Assembly: GCA_905214855.1 (NCBI GenBank)
Contig: CAJMNU010000110.1
Location: forward strand, 1-5,364
Direction of reading: 5' to 3'
Source of the DNA: an uncultured bacterium
GTDB taxonomy: Bacteria; Bacillota; Clostridia; Lachnospirales; Lachnospiraceae
Length of the DNA stretch: 5,364 bases
Position numbers and translations under genes: made by a program
The notes under the pieces: model-generated
What the model saw: only the letters and a program-made list of their open reading frames with translations
Databases searched by the model: none
What the model was told of the DNA's origin: nothing
Shown here: in pieces, positions 1-5,294 of the stretch
Position numbering within the stretch: the first letter of the stretch is position 1
How the letters are laid out: each line of letters starts with the position of its first letter

Positions 1-228
1 TTCCAAGGACTTTGCTTTGGTTGTATAGTCATCCATATTCATACGCACATGCCACATTCTGATCTGTCTACCGATTTCCCATGTATTTCCACACATAACA
101 AGACAGACCAGATTGACCATGATCAAGAGGCAGATCAATGCTACTTTCACCGCACTGCCTGTAAAAACATGACTTTGTTTATAAATATCCTGTTTCGTTT
201 TTTCATAGTCTTTTTGAAACCAGCCCAT
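1..228 (-). CDS. Membrane and tail part of a second zinc-ribbon protein (-1 frame, runs off window edge)
   Basis: This is an open frame of 76 codons with no stop before the window edge, so it is partial at its C-terminus. It begins in the A8 run, where the first codon readable as a start is ATG (MGWFQKDYEK). Residues about 29-46 form a clear hydrophobic membrane helix (VALICLLIMVNLVCLVMCG), followed by a polar, basic segment. The layout of short charged linker, one helix and soluble tail matches the part that follows the zinc ribbon in the neighbouring intact gene at 314-1108. No Shine-Dalgarno sequence precedes the ATG, so independent initiation is unlikely. I infer that it is the second half of the zinc-ribbon gene at 147-341, joined by a -1 shift at the A8 run or broken from it by a one-base deletion. 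An in-frame ATG lies further upstream near 262, also without a good ribosome site. Function unknown. Confidence 0.6.
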   Translation of the reverse strand, partial: MGWFQKDYEKTKQDIYKQSHVFTGSAVKVALICLLIMVNLVCLVMCGNTWEIGRQIRMWHVRMNMDDYTTKAKSLE

Positions 229-341
229 TTTTTTTCTATGTGATCTGTCGGTTTTCCACAATATGGGCATACTTCATCTTCTAATTTCAAAAGTGCACCA
301 CAATATTTACATTTTAATTCTTCTTTTTCTGTTTTAGCCAT
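147..341 (-). CDS. Zinc-ribbon protein, N-terminal half; probably frameshifted into the -1 frame
   Basis: The 64-residue frame starts with a four-Cys zinc ribbon: C11-x2-C14 and C25-x2-C28, each knuckle followed by Gly. It has an AGGAG ribosome site 11 bases before the ATG and overlaps the end of the upstream gene by 28 bases, which suggests translational coupling. After residue 38 (HIEKK) this frame gives a basic 26-residue tail with no membrane helix and stops. The -1 frame instead gives the linker and membrane helix expected from the neighbouring protein. Taken together, residues 1-38 plus the 1-228 frame make a coherent zinc-ribbon, linker, helix and tail protein of at least 114 residues. 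The 64-residue version may be a real short product, the unshifted product of a recoding event, or the visible end of a pseudogene. The zinc ribbon would face the cytoplasm. Partner and function are unknown. Confidence 0.6.
   Translation of the reverse strand: MAKTEKEELKCKYCGALLKLEDEVCPYCGKPTDHIEKKWAGFKKTMKKRNRIFINKVMFLQAVR
228..235 (-). other. A8 homopolymer / A_AAA_AAA slippery heptamer at the frame junction
   Basis: On the minus strand the zero frame reads ata gaa aaa aaa tgg. The last A of gaa plus the two Lys codons gives A_AAA_AAA in the phase needed for tandem -1 slippage. After slipping, the next codon is ATG and reading continues as MGWFQKDYEK in the membrane-protein frame. One extra A from RNA polymerase slippage would give the same protein. 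I see no strong stem-loop just downstream and no Shine-Dalgarno stimulator just upstream, so a simple indel or assembly error remains a serious alternative. Confidence 0.5.
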
Positions 342-1108
342 TGCTTCGCATACTCCTCACACTTGTCAAAATCAATATATCCATCTGGAGAAAGTTCTGT
401 TTTCATACGGTCAAACTCTGCTTCATCCCATCCAAAGATCTCACAGGTCTGTTTTTTGACTTCTTCCTTATATTCCAAAACTTTTTCCCATTCTTCTGGC
501 ATCGAAAATTCTTCCTCTGCTCGTCTTTGCATCCGAAAAGTCAAATACAAAACATTTTCTAATGCATATTGGATATCCTGTGTTCCAGTCTCTTGTATTT
601 TTTCTTCTGTAAGTTCATTTACCGTCTCCCGATACACGGTAATATCTTCATAGCACTCTATCACATTCATATGTTCCCAATTCCAGAGATGATATGGGCT
701 GTTCGCCTCTAAAAGCTGCATATGAAAATCCACGATTGCATCATAATTTTCTTCTTCAAACCATGCGTCCAACTTTGCAAAGGCTTCTTTCTGCCAAAGA
801 AGTTGTTCTTTTTGAAGTTGATCTTCTTTCTTTTGGCTAAAATAAGAATATCCTGTTCCAATGCTCACACAGAGCAAAATGACTACTGCACCAGATATAA
901 AAATCTTCCTTATCCTTTTTGCCTGTATTCCAACTTCTTTTTTCCACTCTTTTTGCGGAACTTCTTCCAATTTTTCCAGATCATCTTGGATTTTTTCCAT
1001 CTGATCCCAATATTCCTTGTTTGCAGCCTCATACTGAACTGCCCCACAATACTTGCATGTTGTCTCATTCTCTCCAATTTCTGCTCCGCAATTTTTACAA
1101 ACTGCCAT
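314..1108 (-). CDS. Zinc-ribbon, single-pass membrane protein of unknown function
   Basis: The product is 264 residues from the chosen start (MAVCKNCGAE). That ATG has GGAGGGG three bases upstream. The frame could open 27 bases earlier, but that start lacks a ribosome site and would place extra residues before the zinc ribbon. Residues 4-21 are a rubredoxin-like zinc ribbon (C4-x2-C7, C18-x2-C21). Residues 30-68 are a charged, probably helical linker ending in a basic patch (KRIRK). Residues about 69-89 are one membrane helix (ISGAVVILLCVSIGTGYSYF). The rest is a 170-residue acidic, aromatic, mostly helical domain with no recognised catalytic motif. The basic patch before the helix suggests the ribbon is cytoplasmic and the large domain extracellular. 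It lies directly upstream of a second zinc-ribbon gene, so the two may form a pair or complex. Similar zinc-ribbon plus helix proteins are common and mostly uncharacterised in Clostridia; no function is assigned. Confidence 0.85.
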   Translation of the reverse strand: MAVCKNCGAEIGENETTCKYCGAVQYEAANKEYWDQMEKIQDDLEKLEEVPQKEWKKEVGIQAKRIRKIFISGAVVILLCVSIGTGYSYFSQKKEDQLQKEQLLWQKEAFAKLDAWFEEENYDAIVDFHMQLLEANSPYHLWNWEHMNVIECYEDITVYRETVNELTEEKIQETGTQDIQYALENVLYLTFRMQRRAEEEFSMPEEWEKVLEYKEEVKKQTCEIFGWDEAEFDRMKTELSPDGYIDFDKCEEYAKQWLKQKKKN

Positions 1109-1285
1109 ATACCCCTCCATTCTCAAAAAATGCATTCTGCACTCTTAACACGATTCTTTGATCTGTTCACTCTATAGGCTTTACCTCTTTTTCAAATACA
1201 ATAGTAGCCTGACATTCTAATTCTCTTCTTTTATGTATTATAAAATATATTTAAAATAAACACTATATTTTTTTTATATAAAAGT

Positions 1286-1325
1286 AAGAATGATAATGTG
1301 GATAAAAAAGAATGATATATTGTGG
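1286..1325 (+). repeat. Direct repeat, 22-base period, upstream of the hydrolase promoter
   Basis: AAGAATGATA occurs at 1286-1295 and again at 1308-1317. Each copy is followed within a few bases by TGTGG (1297-1301 and 1321-1325). The 22-base period is about two helical turns, so both copies would face the same side of the DNA. The second copy ends about 33 bases before the -35 box. This layout suits an activator site, but the sequence is AT-rich and chance is possible. Confidence 0.35.
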
Positions 1326-1357
1326 CGTAAATGAAACATAGAAAGATGTTTATTGGA

Positions 1358-1386
1358 TTGACGAAGTCATTTCGTTTTTTTATAAT
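1358..1386 (+). promoter_or_regulatory. Sigma-A promoter for the serine hydrolase-rsmH unit
   Basis: TTGACG (1358-1363) and a perfect TATAAT (1381-1386) are separated by exactly 17 bases. Transcription would start near 1393 and give an 87-base leader before the hydrolase ATG. There is no equally good promoter in the 40-base gap before rsmH, so this one probably serves all three rightward genes. Confidence 0.8.
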
Positions 1387-1437
1387 GAAACAAGAAACAA
1401 TAGTGTTCAGTGTATTCTGTTAACTGTGATCAAAATT

Positions 1438-1447
1438 AGGAGAGGAG
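1438..1447 (+). promoter_or_regulatory. Strong but distant Shine-Dalgarno sequence
   Basis: AGGAGAGGAG is a near-ideal ribosome site, yet its end is 32 bases before the only good ATG of the hydrolase (1480). The frame has an in-frame TAG at 1462-1464 and no ATG, GTG or TTG between it and 1480. A small inverted repeat (ATTCT at 1451-1455, AGAAT at 1463-1467) lies in the gap and could shorten the effective distance if folded. Confidence 0.4.
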
Positions 1448-1479
1448 AAAATTCTTAAAAATAGAATCTAAAAAACGAA

Positions 1480-2673
1480 ATGAGAGAGGAACAGAGAGAA
1501 AAACTGGAAAATCAGCTTAGAGAAGTGTTAAAGAAAGCAATACAAAATGGAGAGGTTTCCTGTGGCAGCTTTCTCGTAAAAAAGGACGGAGAAGAAATTT
1601 GTTGTTTTCAGGAAGGATATGCAGATAGAGAGAATCTGGTAAAATTGGAAAGAGATCATATTTTTCGATTATATTCCATGACAAAACCGATCACTGCGGC
1701 GGCAGTGATGGCTTTGGTAGAAGAAGGGAAATTAGATCTTTCAGAGCCAGTATCAGCCTATCTTCCGGGATTTTGTGGTCAGACTGTGGAAAAAGATGGA
1801 AATATCGTTCCTGTACAGAAAGAAATGAGAATCCTTCATCTGTTGTCGATGACCTCTGGCTTGGTTTATGATGGAAGCAGTCTTGCGGGGCAGGGAACTA
1901 GCAGATTGATCCAGGAAGTGATTGACCGTATGGACGGGGAATATCCAATTGGAACAGTAGAGTTTGCCAATCGTTTAGGATGTGTGCCATTAGAGTTTGA
2001 TCCGGGAACTTCATGGCATTATGGAACTTCTGCGGATGTGCTTGGAGCTTTGGTAGAGGTGGTGTCAGGTCAGTCTTTTGGAAGCTACCTTAGAGAACGG
2101 TTTTTTGAACCTATGGGAATGAAAGATACAGGATTTTTTGTCCCAGAGGAAAAACAGCATAGATTGGTGAAAGTATATCAAAGAGAAGAAAAAGGGGACA
2201 TGTCTTTGTATCTGGAAAATCATCTTGGAATCTCAAATTCTATGAAGAGACCGCCTGCTTTTGAATCAGGAGGTGCAGGATTGGTTTCCACTTTGGATGA
2301 TTATGCACGGTTTACTCAGATGCTTCTTCAGAAAGGCAGATGGGAAGAAAAACAAATTTTACGTCCATATACCGTAGACTATCTTACTTCTTCACGTCTG
2401 TGCTGCGAAGGGCAGCGAAAAGCATTTGAACAGTGGGTTGGGCTGGAAGGGCATTCATATGGAAATCTAATGCGTGTACTGGAATATCCGGGGCAGGCGG
2501 CTCTTATGGGAACAAAGGGAGAGTATGGATGGGATGGATGGCTTGGACCATATTTCAGCAATCATCCAGATCAAAATATGAGTATTCTTTTAATGATCCA
2601 GATGACAAATACAGGAACCGGACCACTGTTAAGAAAGTTAAAAAATATAGTGACCAGTACTTTGGTAGACTAG
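1480..2673 (+). CDS. Serine hydrolase, class C beta-lactamase / penicillin-binding-like family
   Basis: This 397-residue protein has the serine beta-lactamase fold signature. The SxxK motif is S66-M-T-K69 inside IFRLYSMTKPITAAA, with S66 the expected nucleophile and K69 its helper. The second motif is Y181-G-T-S184 in WHYGTSADVLG, the Tyr form found in class C enzymes and EstB-like esterases. GGAGLVSTLDDYARF (264-278) and a Gly/Trp-rich strand near 350-356 fit the family; the latter sits where a KTG motif would be, and no clear KTG is seen. There is no signal peptide or membrane helix, so it should act in the cytoplasm. This argues against a role in antibiotic resistance and for an esterase, amidase or peptidase role; the substrate is unknown. 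ATG at 1480 is the first possible start in this frame after an in-frame stop. The length is typical of the family. It is followed after 40 bases by rsmH, probably in one transcript. Confidence 0.9.
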   Translation: MREEQREKLENQLREVLKKAIQNGEVSCGSFLVKKDGEEICCFQEGYADRENLVKLERDHIFRLYSMTKPITAAAVMALVEEGKLDLSEPVSAYLPGFCGQTVEKDGNIVPVQKEMRILHLLSMTSGLVYDGSSLAGQGTSRLIQEVIDRMDGEYPIGTVEFANRLGCVPLEFDPGTSWHYGTSADVLGALVEVVSGQSFGSYLRERFFEPMGMKDTGFFVPEEKQHRLVKVYQREEKGDMSLYLENHLGISNSMKRPPAFESGGAGLVSTLDDYARFTQMLLQKGRWEEKQILRPYTVDYLTSSRLCCEGQRKAFEQWVGLEGHSYGNLMRVLEYPGQAALMGTKGEYGWDGWLGPYFSNHPDQNMSILLMIQMTNTGTGPLLRKLKNIVTSTLVD

Positions 2674-2713
2674 ATCATAAATAAAAAGTACAGAGAAGGG
2701 ATATTGCAAAAAT

Positions 2714-3760
2714 ATGGAAAATCAGGCAGAACATAAGCGAAGAGTGCGTTATAAAGGGACACACCCAAGAAGTTATAAAGAAAAATACAAAGAGCTTCAG
2801 CCAGAGAAATATAAAGATACCATAGAAAAAGTCATCCAAAAGGGCGGTACGCCGGCTGGGATGCACATTTCTATCTGTGTAAAGGAGATATTGGATTTTC
2901 TTCAGATCAAGCCTGGTCAGAAGGGACTGGATGCCACATTGGGATATGGAGGACATAGCAGGGAGATGTTAAAATGTCTGAATGGAGAGGGACATTTGTA
3001 TGCGCTGGATGTCGATCCTATTGAATCAGCAAAGACAAAAGAGCGTTTGGAAAAATTGGGATATGGTCCAGAGATCTTGACGATACGACAGATGAATTTT
3101 GCTGATCTGGATAAGATTGCAGAGGAAGTAGGACCATTTGATTTTATTCTGGCTGATCTTGGAGTTTCTTCCATGCAGATTGACAATCCGGACAGGGGAT
3201 TTTCCTATAAGTTTGAAGGTCCTTTGGATCTTCGTCTCAATCCGGAAAAAGGGATGACGGCAGCAGAACGCCTGAAAACGATTTCTCAGGAAGAGCTTTG
3301 TGGTATGTTGGTGGAAAATGCAGATGAACCTTATGCAGAGGAAATTTCCCGTGCCGTTGTTTTGGCGATTAAGAATGGAAAGCCAGTAGAAACTACAACA
3401 CAGTTAAAGGAGATCATTGAACATACATTAGCATTTCTTCCAGAGGATGAGCAGAAAGAAGCAGTCAAAAAATCCTGTCAAAGAACCTTTCAGGCACTTA
3501 GAATTGATGTCAACAGTGAATTTGAAGTGTTGTATGCATTTTTGGAGAAACTTCCCAATGCATTGGCAAAGGGCGGTCGTGTAGCGATCCTGACATTTCA
3601 CTCTGGAGAGGACAGACTGGTAAAAAAGGCTTTTAAAGAAGGAGAAAAAGCTGGTTTTTATCAAGAAATCGCAAAAGATGTGATTCGTCCTTCCGCAGAA
3701 GAATGTGTGAAAAATAGTAGAGCAAAATCTACAAAAATGAGGTGGGCAATCCGTGCGTAA
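2714..3760 (+). CDS. rsmH: 16S rRNA (cytosine1402-N4)-methyltransferase RsmH, long form
   Basis: RsmH uses S-adenosylmethionine to methylate N4 of C1402 in the decoding centre of 16S rRNA. The family blocks are present in order: SAM loop DATLGYGGHS (73-82), acidic strand ALDVDP (97-102), DLGVSSMQID (148-157), RGFSYKFEGPLDLRLNP (161-177), RTFQALRIDVNSEFEVL (257-273), ILTFHSGEDRLVKKAF (292-307), and a C-terminal SRAKSTKMRWA variant of the usual SRSAKLR ending. The product is 348 residues, against about 310 usually. The extra length is a basic, Tyr/Lys-rich N-terminal segment of about 45 residues before GMHISICVKEIL, where standard RsmH has its HxPV segment. The start follows AGAAGGG by 13 bases, a slightly long spacing. 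It does not sit with mraZ, ftsL or other dcw genes, so the genome may also carry a standard copy. Its stop overlaps the start of the next gene. Confidence 0.93.
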   Translation: MENQAEHKRRVRYKGTHPRSYKEKYKELQPEKYKDTIEKVIQKGGTPAGMHISICVKEILDFLQIKPGQKGLDATLGYGGHSREMLKCLNGEGHLYALDVDPIESAKTKERLEKLGYGPEILTIRQMNFADLDKIAEEVGPFDFILADLGVSSMQIDNPDRGFSYKFEGPLDLRLNPEKGMTAAERLKTISQEELCGMLVENADEPYAEEISRAVVLAIKNGKPVETTTQLKEIIEHTLAFLPEDEQKEAVKKSCQRTFQALRIDVNSEFEVLYAFLEKLPNALAKGGRVAILTFHSGEDRLVKKAFKEGEKAGFYQEIAKDVIRPSAEECVKNSRAKSTKMRWAIRA

Positions 3761-4400
3761 AAGAAAAGTATTGATTGGCACAACCAATCCGTCAAAAGTT
3801 AAAAGGTTTGAAGAACTGCTGGCAGGATATGATCTGGAGTTCTGTACGCTCAAAGATCTTGGAATTTGTCAGGAACCGCAGGAAACGGGAAAAGATCCAG
3901 AAGAAAATGCTATTTTAAAGGCGAAATTTTATGGTCAGTTTTTTGATTGTGTTATATGTAATGATTCGGGATTATATTTTGAGGGATTGTCATTAGAGGA
4001 TGTTAGACAGCCCGGATTGCATATCAGGACACCACAGGGAAGAGAACGGCTAGAGGATGAGCAGATGATACAGTACTATTCTCAACTGATCCATTCTCTT
4101 GGCGGAAAAGTATTGGCTTATTATCTGGATGGGATTGCAGTGAATCAGAATGGACATATTTCATCTTTTATGGAAAACAACAAAGAAACAAGAGGTGCTT
4201 TCTATATGGTGGATGTGCCTTCTCCAAAACGTCATTTGGGATGGCCCTTGGATTCGATCTCTCTGAACAGAGATACCATGATGTATTTTGTAGATAAAGG
4301 CAATATGAAATATGATACCGCAGAAGAAAATAGTATCATGGGAGAGTATCGAAAGAGACTGATCCATTTTTTAAAGACAGCGCTAGAGCTTTCAGAATAA
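3753..4400 (+). CDS. Divergent HAM1/RdgB-like non-canonical purine NTP pyrophosphatase
   Basis: HAM1/RdgB enzymes hydrolyse ITP, dITP and XTP to the monophosphate, keeping damaged purines out of nucleic acids. This 215-residue protein keeps the N-terminal nucleotide-binding start (LIGTTNPSKVKRFEELL, 7-23), the EENAILKAKFY block (50-60) and the catalytic NDSGLYFEGL block (70-79). Length is normal. The rest is divergent. The usual first Asp of the DDSGL block is Asn70, the SARYAG motif is replaced by LHIRTPQGRE, and the C-terminal FGYDP and SHR signatures are only weakly recognisable (LGWPLD, MGEYRKRL). It may therefore act on a different nucleotide or be a subfamily of its own. The start is GTG, overlapping the rsmH end by 8 bases, with GAGGTGG seven bases before it, so translation is coupled to rsmH. 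A strong hairpin follows. Confidence 0.85.
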   Translation: MRKRKVLIGTTNPSKVKRFEELLAGYDLEFCTLKDLGICQEPQETGKDPEENAILKAKFYGQFFDCVICNDSGLYFEGLSLEDVRQPGLHIRTPQGRERLEDEQMIQYYSQLIHSLGGKVLAYYLDGIAVNQNGHISSFMENNKETRGAFYMVDVPSPKRHLGWPLDSISLNRDTMMYFVDKGNMKYDTAEENSIMGEYRKRLIHFLKTALELSE

Positions 4401-4450
4401 GGAGCAGATGATACCAGATTCCCTGTTTAAAATGAATAAGAGTGACAAAA

Positions 4451-4489
4451 CAGGCGGTGATCTTTTTCGTATTTGGAGATCACCGCCTG
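4451..4489. terminator. Bidirectional intrinsic terminator
   Basis: A perfect 13-bp stem (CAGGCGGTGATCT at 4451-4463, AGATCACCGCCTG at 4477-4489) encloses a 13-base loop. It sits between the convergent HAM1-like gene and the dtxR-family gene. Leftward transcripts run from the stem into TTTTGTC, a reasonable U tract. Rightward transcripts run into ATATCTTGTTT, a weaker one. It probably ends both units. Confidence 0.85.
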
Positions 4490-4545
4490 ATATCTTGTTT
4501 AGAAAAGGTTTGTTGTATTTTCTTTTAAAATAATATCTTTTGTTC

Positions 4546-4908
4546 TTATCTGCTGATATAATCTTTGATAGCTTGAAAACTGGCAGGACTGATCACATGT
4601 TCCATACGACAGGCATCTTCGCTGGCAGTTTCAAGATCTACTCCGAGCTGTATCAGCCAGTTTTTGATCAAGGTGTGGCGTTCATAGATTGTCTCAGCGA
4701 TCGTCTGACCAGATGTAGTAAGTGTAATATGTCCATCAGTATCCACTAAGATATGACCGTCTGTTCTGAGATGTTTCATAGCAACACTGACACTTGGTTT
4801 GGAAAAATTCAGATGGTTTGCAATATCAATAGAACGAACATAGGGTAGTTCTTTGCTGAGTACTAAAATAGTTTCCAGATAATTTTCTGCTGATTCTTGT
4901 ATTTTCAA
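4546..4908 (-). CDS. Short DtxR-family metal-dependent transcriptional repressor
   Basis: This 120-residue protein has the DtxR/MntR layout without the C-terminal SH3-like domain, as in MntR-size members. Residues about 3-65 form the winged helix-turn-helix (RSIDIANHLNFSKPSVSVAMKHL as helix-turn-helix, DGHILVDTDGHITLT as wing). Residues 66-120 form the dimerisation and metal-binding part. H78 and the block C100-R-M-E103-H104 match the Cys/Glu/His metal site of DtxR/IdeR, not the Glu at the Cys position of MntR. This suggests Fe(II) rather than Mn(II), an inference. At the N-terminus, Asn9 lies where MntR has Asp8, and Glu12 matches MntR Glu11. The start codon is TTG, with AGGGGGA placed seven bases upstream; no ATG occurs in the frame before residue 44. 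It is divergent from the Cys-rich Feo-type gene and probably represses it through the inverted repeat at 5016-5061. Confidence 0.92.
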   Translation of the reverse strand: MKIQESAENYLETILVLSKELPYVRSIDIANHLNFSKPSVSVAMKHLRTDGHILVDTDGHITLTTSGQTIAETIYERHTLIKNWLIQLGVDLETASEDACRMEHVISPASFQAIKDYISR

Positions 4909-4944
4909 AAAAATTCCCCCTGCTATCTGTTTGTTGTTCCTACT

Positions 4945-4973
4945 ATTTTAGCATAGCCTGAGAAAAAGGTCAA
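4945..4973 (-). promoter_or_regulatory. Extended -10 promoter of the dtxR-family gene
   Basis: Read leftward, TTGACC (minus strand, 4968-4973) and TAAAAT (4945-4950) are 17 bases apart, and TGC precedes the -10 box to give an extended -10. Transcription would start near 4938, leaving a 30-base leader. It lies more than 40 bases from the large inverted repeat, so the regulator may be expressed constitutively, not autorepressed through that site. Confidence 0.75.
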
Positions 4974-5005
4974 ATATAGGGAGGAAAGGGTATATCAAAA
5001 AAAGA

Positions 5006-5034
5006 TTGACAAATGAGTTAGTTAGTGCTAATCT
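5006..5034 (+). promoter_or_regulatory. Extended -10 promoter of the Cys-rich / DUF2325 operon
   Basis: TTGACA (5006-5011, a perfect -35) and TAATCT (5029-5034) are 17 bases apart, with TGC just before the -10. Transcription would start near 5041. The whole spacer and most of the -10 box lie under the left arm of the inverted repeat, the classic layout for a repressor that blocks RNA polymerase. Confidence 0.8.
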
Positions 5035-5061
5035 TATTTCAAGCATTAGAAATAACTAACT
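5016..5061. repeat. Large inverted repeat, candidate operator for the DtxR-family repressor
   Basis: The left arm AGTTAGTTA-gtg-CTAAT (5016-5032) is matched by ATTAG-aaa-TAACTAACT (5045-5061). The 17-base arms pair at 14 positions, with only the three central bases differing, and are separated by 12 bases. Each arm holds TTAG/CTAA half-sites like those in known DtxR/IdeR boxes (TTAGGTTAGCCTAACCTAA), but spacing and sequence differ from that consensus. The site probably binds two regulator dimers. Binding by the adjacent regulator is inferred. Confidence 0.65.
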
Positions 5062-5121
5062 AAGGTATTTTGGAAAAGAAAACAGATTATAGATGAAATC
5101 AAAACAGAAAGGAAAGGTAAG

Positions 5122-5271
5122 ATGTCTACTATTATTGTTTTGGCAATTTTACTGGCAGCAGTTGCTGCTATCATCCGGACGATGGTACGTGATAAGAAAA
5201 ATGGAAAAAGTTGTGGGTGTTCAGGTGGCTGTGCGGGATGTACAGGAAGCTGCCATACCTCCCACAAGTAA
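5122..5271 (+). CDS. FeoB-associated Cys-rich membrane protein (49 aa)
   Basis: This short gene encodes MSTIIVLAILLAAVAAIIRT and 29 more residues. Residues 3-18 form one N-terminal membrane helix. A short basic segment (RDKKNGK) follows, then a Cys-rich tail with C31, C33, C37, C40 and C44 and two His (C-x-C-x3-C-x2-C-x3-C). This is the layout of the FeoB-associated Cys-rich membrane proteins found with ferrous-iron transporters in Firmicutes. They are thought to assist FeoB, possibly by binding iron, though the mechanism is not settled. AAAGGA lies eight bases before the ATG. The gene is the first of an operon driven by the promoter at 5006-5034 and divergent from a DtxR-type regulator, which supports an iron role. 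feoA and feoB are not in the window, so they may lie downstream or elsewhere. Confidence 0.85.
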   Translation: MSTIIVLAILLAAVAAIIRTMVRDKKNGKSCGCSGGCAGCTGSCHTSHK

Positions 5272-5294
5272 GATAGGAGGCGGACAAGGATTTT

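Larger units (their letters stand above)
1109..1479. other. Divergent AT-rich intergenic region
   Basis: These 371 bases separate the leftward zinc-ribbon genes from the rightward hydrolase unit and hold no convincing gene. They contain a strong rightward promoter, a direct repeat upstream of it, a distant ribosome site before the hydrolase, and very AT-rich DNA around 1230-1285. The leftward genes must also be transcribed from here. The best leftward -10 is a TATAAT on the minus strand at 1237-1242, but no good -35 hexamer lies at the right distance, so I do not call a leftward promoter firmly. Confidence 0.6.

Noticed and set aside
722..1177. 151-codon plus-strand frame opposite the zinc-ribbon gene
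   Set aside because: It is an antisense shadow: Phe/Leu-rich translation comes from the Lys/Glu-rich opposite strand, with no ribosome site.
1237..1265. Possible leftward promoter with TATAAT for the zinc-ribbon genes
   Set aside because: The -10 is perfect but the hexamer 17 bases upstream (TAGTGT) matches the -35 consensus poorly, and the region is so AT-rich that a chance TATAAT is likely.
1451..1471. Mini-ORF starting with ATT just after the strong ribosome site (ILKNRI then stop)
   Set aside because: ATT is a very rare start codon and six codons carry no recognisable leader-peptide signal; it is noted only because it would explain the misplaced ribosome site.
3428..3853. 141-codon minus-strand frame across the rsmH/HAM1-like junction
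   Set aside because: It overlaps two confidently assigned genes on the other strand and has Phe/Cys/Ser-rich composition typical of antisense frames.
4408..4533. 41-codon frame starting ATG with AAGGAG overlapping the HAM1-like stop codon
   Set aside because: The spacing from AAGGAG to ATG is only three bases and the frame runs straight through the 13-bp terminator stem; the peptide (MIPDSLFKMNKSDK...) shows no domain. Probably chance.
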